A stretch of 64,000 nucleotides of DNA from Polyangia bacterium (GTDB taxonomy: Bacteria; Myxococcota_A; Polyangia; Nannocystales; Nannocystaceae). How positions within the stretch are numbered: the first letter of the stretch is position 1; every line of letters starts with the position of its first letter. This document shows positions 42,584-51,783 of this stretch, in pieces. The notes under the pieces are model-generated. The model was not told where the DNA came from. It saw only the letters and a program-made list of their open reading frames with translations, and did not search any database. A program made the position numbers and the translations under genes. The stretch is from the NCBI GenBank assembly GCA_030429545.1, contig JAUIFF010000006.1, positions 124,001 through 188,000 on the forward strand, written 5' to 3'.

Positions 42584-44176
42584 ATGCCCTACATATCCCG
42601 ACCGCATCGGCGCACCCGCGGGCAACGTCTAATTGCAACCGCATTGGCGACGCTGCTCGCCCTCCCATTGGTTCCCCAGCCTGCAAACGCACGCCCGGTG
42701 GCCGAAGGTCCGGTTGAGGCGTTTGAACCAGAGCCGATGTTCCGCGGCAGCAAGGGGTGGCTACACACGCTGTGGAGCGACAACGAGCTCATGCTGGTGG
42801 CCAGTTACAGTAGTGTGCATATGCACTGTCGTGATGGCCGGCGCACGATCAGTCCAACCCTTTATGGCCTCAGTAAAATCGCCGCCACCGGCTCGGGAGG
42901 GCTGCTCAAGATCGCAGCTGTCGGCAATGCCGGAGGCATCCTCACCTGGCGCGCGGGCACCTGGGAAAAAGCTCAAGTCCCGGCGATCGACTCCGAAGAC
43001 CTCGTCGGCGTGGCATTTTCCAGCGATCGCAAAATCGTCGCTGCCGGCGAGGAACATGCGCTTTATATCGGCACCATCGACAACTGGCAGGTCTTCCGCT
43101 ACCCCGAAGCGATCAAAGAAGTCCGGGGCTTTGCCCAAACACCCGATGGCCGGGTTTTACTCGGTGGTGACCACGGTATCTATAGCTTTGCCCATGGCAA
43201 GTTTCGCCGGCTCCCGCTCGGTGACCTCAGCGAGACCGTACACGACATTTGGGTGGCAAACGATCACTCGATCTGGGCGGTGACAACCCAATATCTTGTG
43301 CATATTCAAGATTCACAGGTCAAGGCCTACGACGCGCCTATCTTTGGCCGGTTGCGGGCGATAACCGGTGTCGAGACAGCGGACGGTCCGGTGGTGGTGG
43401 TCGCCGCCCAGTCGGACCTCGCATTTTTTCACAACGGGAAGTTTAAAACCCACGACGGCGACTACTCGTTTCCCGAAGATCTCCACCTTGATGCAGCCAA
43501 CGAGGTCGTCTATATCGCCCACCGCGATGGCCTGACCCATGTCGCGTTTGACCACCCCAACATCATCCCGCGCCGGCGACCAGCCAAAGCCTGCCCGCTA
43601 CCCGAAAGCGCACGGGTTGTCGAGGGCACCACAACACCCAGCAGTGGTCGGGCCGAGCTCAAGGAAGCCAAAAAGCGTCCCGCGCCCACCCGCGACCCCA
43701 TGCCGATCCTGCGGACGTCGTTTGGTGCGGGTATTGGCAAGCTGGCAGATGGGCAAACGACCGCCGGATTTGCCTTCGACCTGATGGCCGGAGGCACCCT
43801 TGGCGTCCACCGCTACGTCGCGATCTACCCCGAAGTCGGCTACGGTCATGCGCGACTGCGCGGCAACAAACAAAACCTGTTTTTGATTGGCGTTGGGCCA
43901 CTTTTCGGCAACGAAGCGGTGGCCGTGGGCGTGCTGCCACGACTGGCCCTAGGCAACGATGGCGGTCGATTTGGCATCGGCATGCGAAACGGCCTTGTGA
44001 CCTCGATAGCAATGGACATCTTCGCCATTGAGGTGGCCCACCAGTGGCTGCGGATCGGGCGGGAGGACGTCCACGAGGCCCGGGTGATGGCCTCCATCAA
44101 TGTCTTGCCAATCCTCGCAGTAATTTTATTTGCCGCGGCGATGGGTCGTATCAGCAGGCGACGGTGGCGACGGTAG
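42584..44176 (+). CDS. Exported beta-propeller protein with a C-terminal membrane/barrel-like region
   Basis: A 530-residue protein with a signal peptide ending near PANARP. Blade-like repeats cover about 50-330 (VGVAFSSDRKIVAAGEEH, GFAQTPDGRVLLGGDHGIYSF, IWVANDHSIWAVTTQYLVH), as in the Y_Y_Y/two-component regulator propeller. A Pro/Lys-rich linker is followed by a region with outer-membrane-protein-like strands (AGFAFDLMAGGTLGVHRYVA, PEVGYGHARLRG) and one hydrophobic helix (VLPILAVILFAAAMG) before an Arg-rich end. The function is unknown. TGCATATGCA lies at 42816. Confidence 0.75.
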   Translation: MPYISRPHRRTRGQRLIATALATLLALPLVPQPANARPVAEGPVEAFEPEPMFRGSKGWLHTLWSDNELMLVASYSSVHMHCRDGRRTISPTLYGLSKIAATGSGGLLKIAAVGNAGGILTWRAGTWEKAQVPAIDSEDLVGVAFSSDRKIVAAGEEHALYIGTIDNWQVFRYPEAIKEVRGFAQTPDGRVLLGGDHGIYSFAHGKFRRLPLGDLSETVHDIWVANDHSIWAVTTQYLVHIQDSQVKAYDAPIFGRLRAITGVETADGPVVVVAAQSDLAFFHNGKFKTHDGDYSFPEDLHLDAANEVVYIAHRDGLTHVAFDHPNIIPRRRPAKACPLPESARVVEGTTTPSSGRAELKEAKKRPAPTRDPMPILRTSFGAGIGKLADGQTTAGFAFDLMAGGTLGVHRYVAIYPEVGYGHARLRGNKQNLFLIGVGPLFGNEAVAVGVLPRLALGNDGGRFGIGMRNGLVTSIAMDIFAIEVAHQWLRIGREDVHEARVMASINVLPILAVILFAAAMGRISRRRWRR

Positions 44177-44270
44177 TCAATCGCTGAGCAACGCACCGTT
44201 CGTCGAACCCAACGAGACGATATGCTAGGTGCCCCTGGGAGACTGGTTAAAGATGTAATTGCATCGAGTT

Positions 44271-45365
44271 TTACTCGGTTTTCCGTACCCAATCCTCGAC
44301 GCGCTCGGCCAGGGCGAGGGCCGCAGTTAGGCCCGGCGACTCGATCCCAAGCAGGTGCAGCACGCGGTCGGGAAATGCCCGCAACACAAAGTCGGCAAAT
44401 CCAGATTGCTGTGGGCCCCGGAGTTTGGGGCGGATGCCACAACCTTCGTAGTGCAGCGAAAATTGTACTTGCGGCCCCAACAACCTGCGGGTCGCCTGCT
44501 CAAACGCAGCCTGGCGATCGTGCATGGGACGAAAGTCGTCCTTGCGATCGACGTAGCGTGCATCGGGGCCAACCCGCAGCTGGCCACCGAGGTCAGGCGT
44601 GAGGTGGATCCCCAGCCCCGGGTCGTTTGAAGCCCGAACGGGATAGATCAACCGCTCGATTGTCGGGCCGCGGCACCAGTAGTAATCACCGCGGCAGGGA
44701 TAAATTGTATAGTCATGCAAATTCACCATCCGCGCCACGTCATCGGCCTGTAGCCCAGCTGCGTTGATCACCTGAGCCGCCGCCACGGACCCACGCGAAG
44801 TGTGGACAACCACGTCGTCCTGGCGCGGTTCGAGGCCGACAACCTGTGCCTGACACACCACAACGGCCCCGTTTTGCTCGGCCCGTGTCCGCAGCGAACG
44901 CGTCAGCCCGTGGACATCGACAATCCCCGAGTTGGGACTCCAGATCGCCGCCTGCACCTGCCCGAGTTCGGGCTGCATACGCGCGACCATGGCCGGCGAT
45001 ATCCACTCGAGGTCACGTGCGCCCGACTGGTTTGCGTTGGCCAACAACTCCGCCAACGCAGCCTCTTCGGCTTGACTGCGGGCGATGATCAGTTTGCCAG
45101 TACGCCGGTGCGCAACCCCGTGCTGCAAACACCATGCATATAAAAGTTCCTGACCGCGAATACAGGTTGATGCCTTGACCGACGCCGGCGGGTAATACAA
45201 ACCGCTGTGAATCACACCACTGTTGCGGCTGGTTACCCCGGTGCCCTCGTGGGTTTCCCGCTCGAGCACAAAGCAACGCCTTCGGTGTGAAGCAAGCCGC
45301 GCAGCGATGGCACAACCGACCACACCGGCCCCCACAATCGCCACATCGATCCTGTCAAACTCCAC
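44271..45365 (-). CDS. FAD-dependent oxidoreductase, L-2-hydroxyglutarate oxidase-like
   Basis: About 364 residues from the GTG at 45365, the first start giving the family N-terminus; the longer frame adds 22 residues. FAD-binding IDVAIVGAGVVGCAIA opens the protein; GVTSRNSGVIHSGLYYPP and VINAAGLQADDVARM match LhgO/DadA-type enzymes. The substrate site SGIVDVHGL and the terminal LLGIESPGLTAALALAE are also family features. LhgO oxidises L-2-hydroxyglutarate to 2-oxoglutarate. The start overlaps the promoter region of the divergent gene at 45452. Confidence 0.85.
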   Translation of the reverse strand: MEFDRIDVAIVGAGVVGCAIAARLASHRRRCFVLERETHEGTGVTSRNSGVIHSGLYYPPASVKASTCIRGQELLYAWCLQHGVAHRRTGKLIIARSQAEEAALAELLANANQSGARDLEWISPAMVARMQPELGQVQAAIWSPNSGIVDVHGLTRSLRTRAEQNGAVVVCQAQVVGLEPRQDDVVVHTSRGSVAAAQVINAAGLQADDVARMVNLHDYTIYPCRGDYYWCRGPTIERLIYPVRASNDPGLGIHLTPDLGGQLRVGPDARYVDRKDDFRPMHDRQAAFEQATRRLLGPQVQFSLHYEGCGIRPKLRGPQQSGFADFVLRAFPDRVLHLLGIESPGLTAALALAERVEDWVRKTE

Positions 45366-45451
45366 ACCAACCCCCGCAGCTCTGAGACCGATCGACGCGC
45401 CTATTGTCAGTGTATCCCGTGCGGCGTACAACCATAGCCAACGCCGTTATC

Positions 45452-45742
45452 ATGGAACAACAGGTCAAACTCCATAAATTTGCAAAAGACCACGAGTGGG
45501 AAACTGTCGACACCTATTGGAGCAGCCCGTTTTACTACTGGAAGCGCCATGGCGTGCGGGTCTCTCCACCCGTGCCGGTCCGGGTGTTGGCGTTTGGCCG
45601 GGTCGTCGCCGAGTCGTACGAGGGCTGGACCAATATCGGTGGCGCAAGTTCGATGCTGGTTCAGAAGATCCAAATCCGCGGTGATCAGGGCAATACTGTT
45701 CGCATCGAAATCGGCGAGGAAATCATCGTCGACGAGGAATAG
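45452..45742 (+). CDS. Hypothetical protein
   Basis: A 96-residue protein from the ATG at 45452; an upstream start at 45404 is in frame. It is soluble, rich in aromatic residues (YWSSPFYYWKRHG) and in charge near the end (RIEIGEEIIVDEE). Beta-rich composition. No family recognised. It is divergent from the LhgO-like gene, with an 86-bp shared promoter region. The stop is followed by TGTTGATACA and a terminator. Confidence 0.6.
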   Translation: MEQQVKLHKFAKDHEWETVDTYWSSPFYYWKRHGVRVSPPVPVRVLAFGRVVAESYEGWTNIGGASSMLVQKIQIRGDQGNTVRIEIGEEIIVDEE

Positions 45743-45770
45743 CCACTGGCTAAAAAATTGTTGATACAAA

Positions 45771-45811
45771 GAAAAAACGCAGCGTGCCCAGGACACGGCT
45801 GCGTTTTTTTA
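45771..45811. terminator. Bidirectional terminator between convergent genes
   Basis: Six A, then CGCAGC-GTG, a loop, CAC-(G)-GCTGCG, then seven T (45804-45810). The stem has 9 bp with one bulged G, and the A and T runs make it functional on both strands for the genes ending at 45742 and 45826. Confidence 0.85.
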
Positions 45812-45825
45812 GCGATTCGACGAGC

Positions 45826-46278
45826 TCAGATCGAGAGCTGGCTTTTGAGACTGGCGAGGATATCCTCCGGACGGGCGTTGCTCGCTTCGGTGGGCTCGGC
45901 CAACTTGTCGCGGATGAGTGCGTCTAAAATGACGCCGCGCTCGGGATGGGGCGGAAGGTGCTGCGAGAGGCCGAGCTTGCGGCTGGCCAGGACCTTCAAA
46001 AACGGCTCGATCTTGCGAACCTCTTGGGCGACGCGCATGGTCGCCGCCCGGCCTTCACCCCGACGTACACGGTACTTGGGAGCGCAGCGCTCAACCGCGG
46101 CTACCAGGTCCCGGGCGAGTTCGACGTCGACCTTTTCTTCGGCGCCAAAACTAGCGACCACGATCGGGCGGCTTTGTGCCTTTTTGGTACCATCTCCGGC
46201 CCACCAGACATTGTGGGCAATCGAGAGGTAGGTCCGACGGGTGTCGCCACAACGAACTTTGTTCTTTCTCAAGTACAT
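45826..46278 (-). CDS. Protein with IS1634-transposase-like N-terminus
   Basis: A 150-residue protein. The start MYLRKNKVRCGDTRRTYLSI followed by a basic stretch and RPIVVASFGAEEKVD resembles the opening of IS1634/IS4-type transposases (FVRKxxxKxGxxYxYLxLVE...RVVxxLG). No catalytic DDE core follows; the rest is helical (RDLVAAVERCAPKYRV, LDALIRDKLAE). It may be an IS remnant or a repurposed helical regulator. No terminal inverted repeats were found nearby. Confidence 0.5.
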   Translation of the reverse strand: MYLRKNKVRCGDTRRTYLSIAHNVWWAGDGTKKAQSRPIVVASFGAEEKVDVELARDLVAAVERCAPKYRVRRGEGRAATMRVAQEVRKIEPFLKVLASRKLGLSQHLPPHPERGVILDALIRDKLAEPTEASNARPEDILASLKSQLSI

Positions 46279-46796
46279 ATCAATTCTGCTTTCTCAGGCT
46301 AGTGGGTCTAGGGTGCTTTTCGTTTGGTCGCTAGTCCCGGGCCCTTCGACGCGGCCCTTACCTGGAGCTTCACACCTGGATCTAGAGGGCAGGTCGTCAG
46401 CATCGCGGCGTCGGTGAGCCTTTTTGGACGTCTCGAAGGCTAGCGTTTGCCCTAAGTTGTTGCCAGTGCCGAATCGCCAGGATTCGATATCCTCATGAAA
46501 GTACAGGCGTCTTTTGGTCTATTTTGGACCCCCTGCACGCGCACGAAAGCGCAACCGTTTCCACAGGCGCATTTTACGCTAGAGCAAATATAGTGGCAGT
46601 TAGAGGCCTTTTCTCGAATTTTCGGTGACACAGATTACATGTCCTTTTGGACTGGTTTACAAAAACCTTCTCCATCGGCGGGTGCGCAACTCGTCGTTGC
46701 ACGCCAGCAGGCTGTTGCCGCCGCCAGGATTCGCCCACCGAAACGTCAAGATTGCGCAAAGCTGCGAGGCTTGTTGGCGTGGGTTAAAGTCCAGGC
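46279..46796. other. Gene-poor region, 518 bp
   Basis: No convincing gene. It contains short hairpins such as CGAATC/GATTCG (about 46472-46488), followed by a T-arm-like AGGA-TTCGATA-TCCT, but no acceptor or D-arm could be paired with it. Some short antisense frames are present by composition only. The region precedes msrB and may hold its promoter. Confidence 0.4.
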
Positions 46797-47225
46797 ATGC
46801 ACGACGCGGACAACTCAAAAAACGCCGACAAGGTCGTCAAAGACGATGCCGCCTGGCGCGCCCAACTCTCGCCTGAGCAGTATCGCATTACGCGGCAAGG
46901 CGGCACAGAGCGGGCATTTACCGGGGAGTTTTGGGACTGCAAAACGGTGGGCTTGTACCGCTGTGTGTGCTGCGACCTACCACTGTTTCGCTCGACCGAA
47001 AAATACGCCTCCGGCTGCGGGTGGCCGAGCTACACCGCGCCATTTCAAGGCGAAAACATCCGCGAGTTGCGAGACACCAGCCACGGCATGATTCGCACCG
47101 AAGTTCGCTGCCGTCGCTGTGATGCCCACCTCGGTCACGTGTTTCCCGACGGACCGCCACCCACGGGCATCCGCTACTGTATCAACTCCGGCGCTCTGCG
47201 GCTTGAAACCGAGACCGACGGGTAG
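46797..47225 (+). CDS. msrB: Peptide-methionine (R)-S-oxide reductase
   Basis: A 142-residue MsrB. Zinc-binding pairs are CVCC (about 58-61) and CRRC, and the catalytic Cys is Cys128 in [21 protein letters not shown] and HLGHVFPDG are diagnostic. It reduces methionine-R-sulfoxide in proteins using thioredoxin, linking it functionally to TrxB at 8.3 kb. No MsrA is adjacent. The resolving Cys is not obvious, though Cys in the GCGWPS segment (about 75) is a candidate. Confidence 0.95.
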   Translation: MHDADNSKNADKVVKDDAAWRAQLSPEQYRITRQGGTERAFTGEFWDCKTVGLYRCVCCDLPLFRSTEKYASGCGWPSYTAPFQGENIRELRDTSHGMIRTEVRCRRCDAHLGHVFPDGPPPTGIRYCINSGALRLETETDG

Positions 47226-47236
47226 CTTGTAATTAC

Positions 47237-47265
47237 AAAAACCGCGAATGGGCTCGCGGTTTTTG
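47237..47265. terminator. Terminator after msrB, flanked by two TGYANNTRCA sites
   Basis: An 11-bp stem AAAAACCGCGA/TCGCGGTTTTT with loop ATGGGC. TGTAATTACA (47228-47237) immediately precedes it and TGCATCTGCA (47267-47276) follows. It lies between msrB (plus) and the minus-strand lipoprotein ending at 47284, and can serve both. Confidence 0.85.
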
Positions 47266-47283
47266 TTGCATCTGCACTGAGGT

Positions 47284-47988
47284 TTATTCCTCAGCCTCTT
47301 CGTCGTCCTCGTCGATTTTCTTGGGCTTGTAGAACTTGTTGACGTTGAGGCTCTCGTCCTTGTCGATATCCTCGAGTGCCTTGTCGACCTCGTCTAAGTT
47401 GCCGCGAATCTCCTTGAGAACCTCGGCAAACCGTTCGTTCTTGCCAACATCGGGGCTGAGGTCGGCCTTGAGGTTTTCCCACGCGCGAAAGGCCTTGCTC
47501 AAAATAGCCTGGGTATTGCCCCCTTCGGCTCCGTTGCCAGTCAGGGCGTCGTAGGTCTTCATGAGCGTCTTGGCGCGCTTGCCAAATTCAGCGCGCCACT
47601 TGTCAAAGGCTTTTTGCGGATCCTTGGCCTTGGTGAATGCCTGCGCCTGTTTTTCGATGTCGTCGAGTGACTCGCGAAACGACGTCATAAACTCGCGGTA
47701 CTCCTTCATCCGGGTCTTGACGTACTCGCGGGCGGACTTCTCGAACATCTTGGCGTTTTCGGCCGCAAGTTCATCCTGGTCGACAAACCCAGCTTTTTTG
47801 CGCGCTTCTTTGAGCTCCTCGGCGCTGCGTTTGTCATCCTTTTTTTTGACTTCGGTCCGCATCTTCGAGGCCGGACCGATTTGATCTGCGATCGACTTGC
47901 GTTCACCTCCGCCGCCACAGCCGACGGCGATACCGAGTACCAGGAGGGACGATGTGGCCAGGCGGCCTGCCAGGGGCGATCGGGGCAT
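47284..47988 (-). CDS. Coiled-coil lipoprotein, unknown function
   Basis: A 234-residue protein from the ATG at 47988 with a GGAG ribosome site; the frame extends upstream to 48558 only as a shadow of xdhC. Signal peptide with lipobox AVGC (Cys24). The mature protein is nearly all charged helices (KKKDDKRSAEELKEARKKAG, ESLDDIEKQAQAFTKAKD), consistent with an extended coiled coil in the periplasm. The C-terminus is acidic (KKIDEDDEEAEE). No family is recognised. Confidence 0.78.
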   Translation of the reverse strand: MPRSPLAGRLATSSLLVLGIAVGCGGGGERKSIADQIGPASKMRTEVKKKDDKRSAEELKEARKKAGFVDQDELAAENAKMFEKSAREYVKTRMKEYREFMTSFRESLDDIEKQAQAFTKAKDPQKAFDKWRAEFGKRAKTLMKTYDALTGNGAEGGNTQAILSKAFRAWENLKADLSPDVGKNERFAEVLKEIRGNLDEVDKALEDIDKDESLNVNKFYKPKKIDEDDEEAEE

Positions 47989-48103
47989 GTTGCAAATCTC
48001 CTTCGTGCGGACTGTACCACGATGTATACACAGGTTCGCAGCATTGCGCAGTTCTCGGGTGGCAAGCGGCTCGGTCGAGACAAACACCGTGTACACTCCC
48101 GCG

Positions 48104-48967
48104 GTGCAGCAAACCCCCTTCAACCTCGCCGTGGCCGAGGCAATTGTCGAGATCCTCCGAGGCCGTCGCCCGGGTCCCGCCGCCCTCGCCACGGTGATCG
48201 GACGCAGTGGCTCGGCGCCACAGGGTTCGGGTGCACGACTCTTATGGACGGCCGCCGGTGAGCTGGTGGGCACGGTCGGTGGCGGAGCGATCGAGGCCCA
48301 GGTGCTCGAGGCCTGTAAGTCGTGCCTGCGCGACGGGGTCTCGCGCACGGTCAAGGCCCACCTCGTGCGCGACCTAGCGATGTGTTGCGGCGGCTCAATG
48401 GAGGTATTTGTGGAACTGTTGCAGGCGCAATCACGCCTCATCCTGATCGGGGCTGGCCACGTCGCCCAGGCGATCGCTCCAATCGCCCAATCGGCGGGCT
48501 TTCGCGTCGCTGTTTTGGACGACCGCGAAGACATGCTGGCACACCCGGCGTTTACCACCGCCGAGCGGCTCGATTACGACGTCGACGAACTCGCGCAGGC
48601 CCTGCCGGACATCGGCTCGCACGACTTTATCGTGATTCTCACCCGCGACCATCAGCGCGACGAGCAGGCGCTGGCGGCCATGCTCGGCAAACCCTACGCA
48701 TACCTCGGAATGATCGGCTCGCGCCGCAAGGTCCACGCGGTCCTCACCCGCATTTTGAACCGCTGTCACCAGCGCAAGTTGCCCAAACCCGACTTCGACC
48801 GGGTTCATGCACCGATCGGCCTTGCGCTCGGCGGACGAACTCCGGCTGAGATTGCCGTCAGCGTGGTCGCCGAGTTAATCGCCGTGCGTTGTGCCGGCTC
48901 GACCGAGACCATGAACATCTTGCCGGCGGCCGTCGAGCAGATCGAAGCGCGACTCGCAGCCACCTAG
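48104..48967 (+). CDS. XdhC/CoxI-family molybdenum hydroxylase maturation factor
   Basis: About 287 residues from the GTG at 48104. The N-terminal XdhC domain has LATVIGRSGSAPQGSGARLL, VGTVGGGAIEAQVLEACK and MCCGGSMEVFVELL; the C-terminal part is a Rossmann domain (LILIGAGHVAQAIAPIA) ending in GLALGGRTPAEIAVSVVAELI. XdhC proteins bind molybdenum cofactor and help sulfurate it before insertion into xanthine dehydrogenase-type enzymes. No enzyme subunit genes are in the window; a MocA-like cytidylyltransferase gene lies at 50954. Confidence 0.9.
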   Translation: MQQTPFNLAVAEAIVEILRGRRPGPAALATVIGRSGSAPQGSGARLLWTAAGELVGTVGGGAIEAQVLEACKSCLRDGVSRTVKAHLVRDLAMCCGGSMEVFVELLQAQSRLILIGAGHVAQAIAPIAQSAGFRVAVLDDREDMLAHPAFTTAERLDYDVDELAQALPDIGSHDFIVILTRDHQRDEQALAAMLGKPYAYLGMIGSRRKVHAVLTRILNRCHQRKLPKPDFDRVHAPIGLALGGRTPAEIAVSVVAELIAVRCAGSTETMNILPAAVEQIEARLAAT

Positions 48968-49097
48968 CTGACTCCCTCCGTGAGCCACGCCTCCCCAACC
49001 TCGGTGCAACTTTTCGAGCTACGCGGGCTCTAAAGGGCGAGCCCCCGGCCCGAGAAAGTCCGGGGTGGAGGCACCTGAGTTGTTACAATCCCGCCAT

Positions 49098-50924
49098 ATG
49101 TCGTTTGCTCGCCAAAGCCTACTTGCGGCCGCTGTCTGTCTGTCCGTCGCGCCTTCGGGATGTCGCAAGGACACCTCGCCGCCGGTTGCCGTGGTCGACG
49201 ACGACGCGGCCCAAAGCGAGCCCGGTACCGCCCCCGAACAACCGCAGGCGATCGCGAAAAAGGTCGACCCCAATGCCAAGCCCATGCGGATTCGGGCGAG
49301 TGCTCGAGAACTCTCCGACATCCTCGAGTTTATCCGCACCGCAACGGCGACCTGGGCCCCCGAAACCGCCGTCAACCCCGAGGCACAGATCCAGGCGATG
49401 TTGCTGCAGTTTGGCTACGGGCCGGGCCTGTGGAGCAACCTCAACCTCGACGGTGTGATGGCGGTCGAGGCCGAGTTCCCGCCCCCCGGCTCGCACATGG
49501 TTGTCAACAATCGCCTAGTTGGCAGCTTGGCCACGGTCAACGCCAGCAAACTCATTGAGGCGGTGCCCATGACCCACCGGCCGCAGCCGCTGGGCAACGG
49601 TTTGTATGAGTGGGTCGGCGACGATGTCCGGCTGCTGTTTCGCGAGCAGGCGGCCTCGCTCGAGTTCGGTCTCGATATGGCTTCGCTCGACGCCGCCAAT
49701 GCGTTGGCCCAATCGTCGACAAGCGGGCCACGGGTCTCGATGACTGCGTGGGACTTTCCAACCGAGGACATCTCGCTTTCGCGGTTGCTCGAACTCCCGC
49801 GAAATCTCCAGCTGTCGCGCACGCTCGACGAAATTGCGGCCGGTATGAAGTCCGCTTCGTTTGGCTTCGATGCCGGACTCAAACGGGACATCCAACTCAC
49901 GGTCTCGGCCGAGGCTGAGTTTGGCCGCCTGGGGTTGGGGCCACTGGGTTCGCCACGAACGTCGGCGACAAAGATCGAGCAACACCTGCCCGGCGGCGCC
50001 GTTTCGGTGTTGGCAATGCCCTGGGGCTCCCCCGAGATGTTGCACAAAACCCTCGATCGCGCCGTACCGATCGAGCAGGTCCCCGCCCCATTCGACGCCA
50101 TGGCCCGTGATGCCATGACTGCGGTTCACCAGATCCTCGACGGCATCCGCGATGATGTCCTGTTTGCGATGTACCTCTCGCCCCGCGGGGAAGCGACCAT
50201 CGTCCTCGCGGCCGGGGTTTCAGACGAGGCCGCTGCGCGGGCGGGAATCCGCGGCATTGCAGATACAATTACCCGTGCGGTACAGGCCTACAGTGCGCTC
50301 AGTGGTGGGCAGGCCGACGCCAGCTTTAAGACCACGTGGAAGCCCGAGGCCGCCCGTCTGCCCCGGGGCAAGGCCGACCTTCTGACCGTCACGTTTCCCA
50401 AAAACATGCAGCGCGAGCTCGAATCGGCCGCCCCGTTTTTGCGCAAGAAAAACAACCTCGATGTGTATCTACATGTAGATGGGGAGCTCGCGGTCGTCGC
50501 GTTTGGTGGGGGGGCCAAAAAATTCCTGTCCGAGCTCGGCAAAACCCCCAAGGACTCCCTGGCTAGCGACGCCGGCCTTGCACTCGCGCGGCAATCCTCC
50601 GGGGGCTGTCACTTTTGTCTCTCGGTCGACCCGTTGGCGAGCATCCGCATGTTCCTCACCTTCGCCCGGCTCGACCCCTCCGACACGTCGAAGGACGAAC
50701 GCAAACGCATCGACCAGGCACTCAAGTCGCTGGCCAAGGTCGAGCTCGAGGGCGGTGCCGGGGCCGGACTGCGCCTCGACGCCAAGGAGGGTGCGTTTGG
50801 CATGGGCCTGTCCCACACCATGGTCGTGCCCCCCAAGGCCACGGTCGACAAACTCATGGGCATCATTGAGAAGCTCGAAAAACGCCCCGAAACCACCAAG
50901 AAACCACTCAAAAAAGCCAAGTAG
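49098..50924 (+). CDS. Large lipoprotein, unknown function
   Basis: A 608-residue lipoprotein from the ATG at 49098 (a start at 49065 lacks signal-peptide form). Lipobox PSGC gives Cys22. A Pro/Asp-rich linker precedes a large mixed alpha/beta region (LVGSLATVNASKLIEAVPM, RVSMTAWDFPTEDISLSRLL, GGAVSVLAMPWGSPEMLHKTL) with some repeats of a strand-helix pattern. The C-terminus is Lys-rich. No known family. It sits between xdhC and the MocA-like gene on the same strand; the shared role is uncertain. TGYANNTRCA sites at 50258 and 50464. Confidence 0.75.
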   Translation: MSFARQSLLAAAVCLSVAPSGCRKDTSPPVAVVDDDAAQSEPGTAPEQPQAIAKKVDPNAKPMRIRASARELSDILEFIRTATATWAPETAVNPEAQIQAMLLQFGYGPGLWSNLNLDGVMAVEAEFPPPGSHMVVNNRLVGSLATVNASKLIEAVPMTHRPQPLGNGLYEWVGDDVRLLFREQAASLEFGLDMASLDAANALAQSSTSGPRVSMTAWDFPTEDISLSRLLELPRNLQLSRTLDEIAAGMKSASFGFDAGLKRDIQLTVSAEAEFGRLGLGPLGSPRTSATKIEQHLPGGAVSVLAMPWGSPEMLHKTLDRAVPIEQVPAPFDAMARDAMTAVHQILDGIRDDVLFAMYLSPRGEATIVLAAGVSDEAAARAGIRGIADTITRAVQAYSALSGGQADASFKTTWKPEAARLPRGKADLLTVTFPKNMQRELESAAPFLRKKNNLDVYLHVDGELAVVAFGGGAKKFLSELGKTPKDSLASDAGLALARQSSGGCHFCLSVDPLASIRMFLTFARLDPSDTSKDERKRIDQALKSLAKVELEGGAGAGLRLDAKEGAFGMGLSHTMVVPPKATVDKLMGIIEKLEKRPETTKKPLKKAK

Positions 50925-50953
50925 TCCGCCCGGAGTTCGGTCTGCACACACCC

Positions 50954-51571
50954 ATGTTGCCGGCGACAAATCGGGACATTGCCGCGGTGGTTTTGGCGGC
51001 CGGCGCATCCACGCGCATGGGCCAAGCCAAGGCGCTACTGATGTGGCGTGGCCGGCGATTTGTCGACTGCTGTATCGAGCTTGCCGGGGCGGCCGGAGTC
51101 GGCACAACTGTCATCGTCACCGGAGCGTCTGAGGTTCCACGGCGATCGGATGTGGGAAACCATGTATACGCATACAACCCAAACTGGTCGCAAGGTCCGC
51201 TGAGCAGCTTGCAAGTCGGGCTGCGGCAGGCGCAAACCGGCGCGAACCCGCGGGGGTTTTTGCTGCTCACCGTCGATCGTCCACACCTGCAGCAGACCAC
51301 GATCAACCGCCTTTGCCAGGCATTTTGTCAGCAACCACAACGGATTTGGCAGCCGCTGTTTGACGACCGACGCGGGCATCCGCTAGTGCTCCCGGCAGCG
51401 TGTGCACAGGCACTGCTCGAGCTCCCGCCAACTGGTAATCGCCGCGAACTACTCAACAGTCCCCGCTGGTCTCAGGCCCGTGGTCAGGTCGCCGTCGACG
51501 ATCCGGCGGTGCTCGAAAACCTCGACACGCCCCAGGCCCTGGCCGCGGCGCTGGCCCGGCTGTCCCTGTAA
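50954..51571 (+). CDS. MocA-like molybdenum cofactor nucleotidyltransferase
   Basis: A 205-residue NTP-transferase. The signature VVLAAGASTRMGQAKALLMW gives the nucleotide-binding loop, followed by LLLTVDRPHLQQTTINRL and GHPLVLPAACAQALL of MocA/MobA-type enzymes. MocA transfers CMP to molybdenum cofactor for xanthine dehydrogenase-family enzymes, which fits the nearby xdhC. Usual family motif DRP is seen instead of DQP. Begins 29 bp after the lipoprotein stop. Confidence 0.86.
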   Translation: MLPATNRDIAAVVLAAGASTRMGQAKALLMWRGRRFVDCCIELAGAAGVGTTVIVTGASEVPRRSDVGNHVYAYNPNWSQGPLSSLQVGLRQAQTGANPRGFLLLTVDRPHLQQTTINRLCQAFCQQPQRIWQPLFDDRRGHPLVLPAACAQALLELPPTGNRRELLNSPRWSQARGQVAVDDPAVLENLDTPQALAAALARLSL

Positions 51572-51783
51572 ACGAACACGTATTTATTTGTAGATTCAAT
51601 ATTTTCCAGCCGCGGTCAGCCGGTTGCACCACGCTCCCACGGCCGGTTGCGTTCCGTGTTGGGTACAACTTGGCGAGCTCGCCTGGCCGAACCTCGCCCG
51701 AAAAACTCCGACAACTCTGACGACTCCGATATCTCCGCCGACTCGGGCTTGACACCGGGCTGCGAACGCGTTTGCCTCGCCCC

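Noticed and set aside
46470..46495. Another tRNA-like T-arm (AGGA-TTCGATA-TCCT)
   Set aside because: Neighbouring sequence gives no acceptor or D-arm pairing in either order; stem only 4 bp.
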